The position numbers and the translations under genes are program-made. This document shows positions 13,722 through 16,505 of a DNA stretch of 16,505 nt, piece after piece (position 1 is the stretch's first letter; each line of letters starts with the position of its first letter). The notes under the pieces are model-generated. The model was given only the letters and a program-made list of their open reading frames with translations. It was not told the DNA's origin and ran no database searches. The stretch covers positions 1 to 16,505 of the forward strand of contig VGAH01000015.1 of the NCBI GenBank assembly GCA_016870945.1, written 5' to 3'. This stretch comes from Actinomycetota bacterium (GTDB taxonomy: Bacteria; Actinomycetota; Actinomycetes; S36-B12; UBA5976).

Positions 13722-15479
13722 GTGAATAGCCGGCCGATTAGTCGTGTTCTCGTTGCGAACCGAGGTGAAATTGCGGTTCGAATCATTCGCGCCTGCCAAG
13801 ACCTAGGCCTAGCCACCGTCGCGGTTTACGCAAGTGAAGACCGAGGGGCTCTTCACGTGCGAATGGCCGACGATGCCTTTCGCTTGCAGGGGGCTACACC
13901 AGTTGAGGCCTACCTCGATGTTGATGGCCTAATCGGGGTAGCCAAGCGAGCTGGTGCAGACGCAGTGCACCCCGGTTACGGCTTCATCGCAGAAAATCCT
14001 GACGCAGCTCAAGCGTTCATCGATGCGGGTCTGATTTGGGTTGGCCCCCCGCCGAATGCCATGCGCCAACTAGGCGACAAAGTGAAAGCTCGACACGTAG
14101 CACTTAAAGTCGACGCTCCGGTTGCCGCAGGCACGCCTGACCCCGTCCACTCTGCTGAAGAGATTCGTGAATTCGCACAGCATCACGGATTCCCGGTCGC
14201 AATCAAAGCAGCCCACGGGGGCGGCGGTCGCGGCATGAGGGTCGTTTATGACGCAAACGAGATCTCTCAGGCCTACGAGTCAGCCAGCAGAGAGGCCAAA
14301 GCGGCATTCGGTTCAGCCGAGTGTTTCGTCGAAAGATTTCTAGAGAAACCTCGACATGTAGAGACGCAGTGTTTGGCTGATTCTCACGGAAATGTGGTCG
14401 TACTTTCTACTCGAGACTGTTCGGTACAGCGCAGACATCAAAAACTTATCGAAGAGGCCCCTGCCCCGTTCTTGTCGGCCGAACAACGCCAGACTCTCAA
14501 CGATGCCTCGAAAGCGATCTTGCGTGAAGTTGGTTATCAAAATGCTGGCACGTGCGAGTTCTTGGTTGCCACCGACGGATCAATCGCATTCTTAGAGGTC
14601 AATGCTCGCCTTCAGGTAGAGCACCCAGTTACAGAGCAAGTCACCGGCATTGATGTCGTGGCCGAACAGTTTCGAATCGCCCAAGGTGGGGTGATCGACT
14701 ACCCCGACCCAACGCCAAAGGCTCATTCGATCGAATTTCGCATCAACGCCGAAGACGCAACGCGTGGTTTTTTGCCAACGCCAGGACGGGTGGAACTCTT
14801 AGAACTGCCTACTGGCCCAGGAATAAGAATTGACTCAGGAGTAGTTGCGGGCGATGTAGTGACTGGCTCGTTCGATTCGTTGATCGCCAAGTTGATAGTC
14901 ACGGGTGCCGACCGTGACGAAGCCATCAGGCGTGCCCGCCGAGCTTTGAACGAGACGCAAATAAAGGGCCTGCCAACACTCTTGGGGTTTCACAAGGCTG
15001 CCCTGAATTCACCTGACTTCCTGGCACAAGGCGGCGAATTTAGAGCGCACACAGGTTGGGCCGAATCGGCAATCGAGGTCTTAGAACCCGAACAAGTGTT
15101 GACAAACGAGAGTGAGCCCGTCGAAAGAAGGCGTGACCTTGTAGTCGAAGTTGACGGCAAACGCCTTGAGGTTTCGGTGCCAGCCGAATTGGTAGAAGGT
15201 GTGCGACCAAAAGCTACTCAACAGCGAACTCGCAGCCGTCGTAATGACGAAGATGCTTCGAAATCCGGTGGAGTTCTCGCGCCAATGAAAGGCACGGTAA
15301 TTCGAGTCAACGTGCAAGACGGCCAGCAAGTCACCAAAGGTGAAGTGGTAGCGGTGGTAGAAGCCATGAAAATGGAGCAGCCTCTTTACGCCCCACGAAA
15401 CGGACAAATTGCAGAACTTAGTGTTGGCGCTGGTGACTCAGTGGCCGCTGGCGCGCTGCTTATGCGCGTACTCGACTAA
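13722..15479 (+). CDS. accA: Acyl-CoA carboxylase alpha chain (biotin carboxylase + biotin carboxyl carrier)
   Basis: Called accA in actinobacterial usage (not the E. coli AccA). 585 residues. It carboxylates its own biotin with bicarbonate and ATP, then passes CO2 to AccD. Biotin carboxylase, about 1-450: VLVANRGEIAVRIIRACQDLGL, KAAHGGGGRGMRVV (glycine-rich ATP loop), FVERFLEKPRHVETQ, CSVQRRHQKLIEEAP and EVNARLQVEHPVTEQVTG. A linker follows, then the BCCP domain (about 515-585) with EAMKMEQP and the biotinylated lysine K550. Biotin is attached by BirA, encoded divergently. GTG 13722 follows AGGA at 13711-13714 at good spacing. The stop is shared with the punA start as TAATG. In related bacteria such alpha chains often serve several carboxyltransferases. 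Confidence 0.95.
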   Translation: MNSRPISRVLVANRGEIAVRIIRACQDLGLATVAVYASEDRGALHVRMADDAFRLQGATPVEAYLDVDGLIGVAKRAGADAVHPGYGFIAENPDAAQAFIDAGLIWVGPPPNAMRQLGDKVKARHVALKVDAPVAAGTPDPVHSAEEIREFAQHHGFPVAIKAAHGGGGRGMRVVYDANEISQAYESASREAKAAFGSAECFVERFLEKPRHVETQCLADSHGNVVVLSTRDCSVQRRHQKLIEEAPAPFLSAEQRQTLNDASKAILREVGYQNAGTCEFLVATDGSIAFLEVNARLQVEHPVTEQVTGIDVVAEQFRIAQGGVIDYPDPTPKAHSIEFRINAEDATRGFLPTPGRVELLELPTGPGIRIDSGVVAGDVVTGSFDSLIAKLIVTGADRDEAIRRARRALNETQIKGLPTLLGFHKAALNSPDFLAQGGEFRAHTGWAESAIEVLEPEQVLTNESEPVERRRDLVVEVDGKRLEVSVPAELVEGVRPKATQQRTRSRRNDEDASKSGGVLAPMKGTVIRVNVQDGQQVTKGEVVAVVEAMKMEQPLYAPRNGQIAELSVGAGDSVAAGALLMRVLD

Positions 15480-16279
15480 TGAGCGAGCAGCAAAGTTCAG
15501 ACTTGACGAAAGCGGCGCAAGCTGCTGATTGGCTGCGTGCCAAATGGGGTATCACCGAGGTAGATCGAAGTTACGTAATGGGTTCAGGCTGGGGTAAAGC
15601 GGCCGATCTGCTTGGAAAGACCCTCCACGAGGTTGATAAGGACGAAGTTCCTGGTTTTCTCGCACCCGCCGTTGCAGGCCATCACGGAAAGCTCAGGCTT
15701 GTCGACCAAAACGGCTCGCTGGCACTCGTGCAATTAGGTAGAACTCATCTTTACGAAGGGCACGGGGTCGCCCCAGTCGTGCACGGTGTCAGAACTGCAG
15801 GCGCACTGGGGGCCAAGACATTGATTCTTACTAACGCAGCCGGTGGCTTGAAGTCGACCTGGCAAGTTGGTCAGCCAGTCTTGATCCGTGATCACATAAA
15901 CCTCACGGCTACCTCACCGCTAACTGGGCCCGAGTTCATAGATTTGACTCAGACTTACTCGCCAACACTGCGTGAGGCATGTAAGCGCTACGACTCAAGC
16001 CTGGACGAGGGCGTCTACACCCAATTTCGTGGCCCCCAATACGAAACACCGGCAGAGATCGAGATGGTTAGAAGGTTGGGGGGCGATCTTGTCGGAATGT
16101 CTACGGTGCTAGAGGCCATTGCTGCTAAGGCTCTAAACATCGAGATTTTGGGCATCTCTTTAGTAACCAACCTTGCGGCCGGAATGACAGGTGAGCCACT
16201 AAGTCACAAAGAAGTGCTAGCAGCCGGCGAAGCTGCCGCAGACCGAATGGGCAGGTTGCTAGCTAACGTCGTCAGTTGA
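15479..16279 (+). CDS. punA: Purine-nucleoside phosphorylase (trimeric, family 2)
   Basis: Reversibly phosphorolyses purine nucleosides to base and ribose-1-phosphate (EC 2.4.2.1) in salvage. 266 residues. Motifs of the trimeric PNP/MTAP family are MGSGWGKAADLL (phosphate loop, 34-45), GRTHLYEGHG (phosphate/ribose site), LILTNAAGGLK, FRGPQYETPAEIEM, GMSTVLEAIAAK and SLVTNLAAGMTG. The Asn in SLVTN is at the position that favours 6-oxopurines in this family. ATG 15479 overlaps the accA stop by one base. The end overlaps the globin start as TTGA, so it is part of the same operon. Confidence 0.93.
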   Translation: MSEQQSSDLTKAAQAADWLRAKWGITEVDRSYVMGSGWGKAADLLGKTLHEVDKDEVPGFLAPAVAGHHGKLRLVDQNGSLALVQLGRTHLYEGHGVAPVVHGVRTAGALGAKTLILTNAAGGLKSTWQVGQPVLIRDHINLTATSPLTGPEFIDLTQTYSPTLREACKRYDSSLDEGVYTQFRGPQYETPAEIEMVRRLGGDLVGMSTVLEAIAAKALNIEILGISLVTNLAAGMTGEPLSHKEVLAAGEAAADRMGRLLANVVS

Positions 16280-16505
16280 GCGATTCTTTGAGTGTCTTTG
16301 ACGAAGTGGGCGGCGAAGACTTCTTTCGTGACCTGGTTGAACACTTCTACCAAGGTGTTAGTCAAGACCCGATTTTGCGCCCCATGTACCCCGAAGGTGA
16401 CCTGACAGAGGCGAAAGAAAAGTTAATGCTGTTCTTGATTCAGTACTGGGGTGGCCCCACGACCTACTCTCAAACTCGCGGTCACCCTCGCTTGCGTATG
16501 AGACA
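16276..16505 (+). CDS. glbO: Group II truncated haemoglobin (3' partial)
   Basis: 76 residues are visible before the window ends; family members have about 125-135. FDEVGGEDFFRDLVEHFYQGV, DPILRPMYPEGDL, QYWGGPTTYSQTRGHPRLRMR match actinobacterial trHbO/GlbO closely. H70 in GHPRLRMR should be the proximal haem ligand; Y25 and Y38 correspond to the B10 and CD1 tyrosines. These small cytoplasmic haem proteins bind O2 and are linked to redox and reactive nitrogen/oxygen protection. Two starts are possible: TTG 16276, overlapping the punA stop as TTGA, or TTG 16288. The first matches the coupling style of the operon. Confidence 0.88.
   Translation, partial: MSDSLSVFDEVGGEDFFRDLVEHFYQGVSQDPILRPMYPEGDLTEAKEKLMLFLIQYWGGPTTYSQTRGHPRLRMR

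Noticed and set aside
15081..15407. 108-residue open frame on the minus strand inside accA
   Set aside because: It lies wholly opposite the linker and BCCP domain of accA, has no recognisable motif or ribosome site, and its composition is explained by the coding strand.
1..16505. CRISPR arrays, insertion sequences, tRNA or rRNA genes
   Set aside because: No direct-repeat series, transposase motifs, terminal inverted repeats or tRNA-like cloverleaf segments were seen; coding genes fill almost all the sequence.

Overview
The window is a stretch of compact bacterial chromosome with about 53-55% G+C by eye. It carries 16 protein genes (the first and last are cut by the window edges), almost no intergenic DNA, and no RNA gene, transposon or CRISPR array that I can see. 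An actinobacterium is indicated by the acyl-CoA carboxylase set (fused biotin carboxylase/BCCP alpha chain, carboxyltransferase beta chain and small epsilon subunit, with maf inside the operon), the fused CysNC, the group II truncated haemoglobin, and frequent GTG/TTG starts. The moderate G+C and tight packing suggest a small-genome Microbacteriaceae (Rhodoluna/Aquiluna-like). That last step is inference.

Left part (1-4834), cell-surface glycan: an ABC-2 permease and its ATPase form a Wzm/Wzt or TagG/TagH type exporter. They are followed by a GT4 glycosyltransferase, a membrane GT2 glycosyltransferase of ExoA type on the opposite strand, and UDP-glucose 6-dehydrogenase, which makes UDP-glucuronate.

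Middle part (4817-8764), sulfate activation and transfer: a sulfotransferase on the minus strand faces away from cysD-cysNC. CysD and CysNC convert sulfate and ATP to PAPS, and the sulfotransferase would use PAPS as donor. No PAPS reductase or sulfite reductase lies in the window. Together with the glycan genes this suggests an exported, uronate-containing and sulfated surface glycan. This is the most interesting hypothesis here.

Right part (8731-16505), housekeeping: birA-purK-purE run leftward (biotin protein ligase and the two-step AIR carboxylation of purine synthesis). Divergently, accD-accE-maf-accA-punA-glbO run rightward. BirA would biotinylate the BCCP domain of AccA, and AccA/AccD/AccE form the acyl-CoA carboxylase. 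Maf, purine nucleoside phosphorylase and the truncated globin ride in the same tightly coupled operon.

Layout: three successive convergent gene pairs overlap tail to tail. Three divergent pairs are separated by only 30-65 bases. Inside operons, genes join through 4-base NTGA or TAATG overlaps. The true N-terminus of Maf starts at a CTG codon, so start searches limited to ATG/GTG/TTG truncate it.
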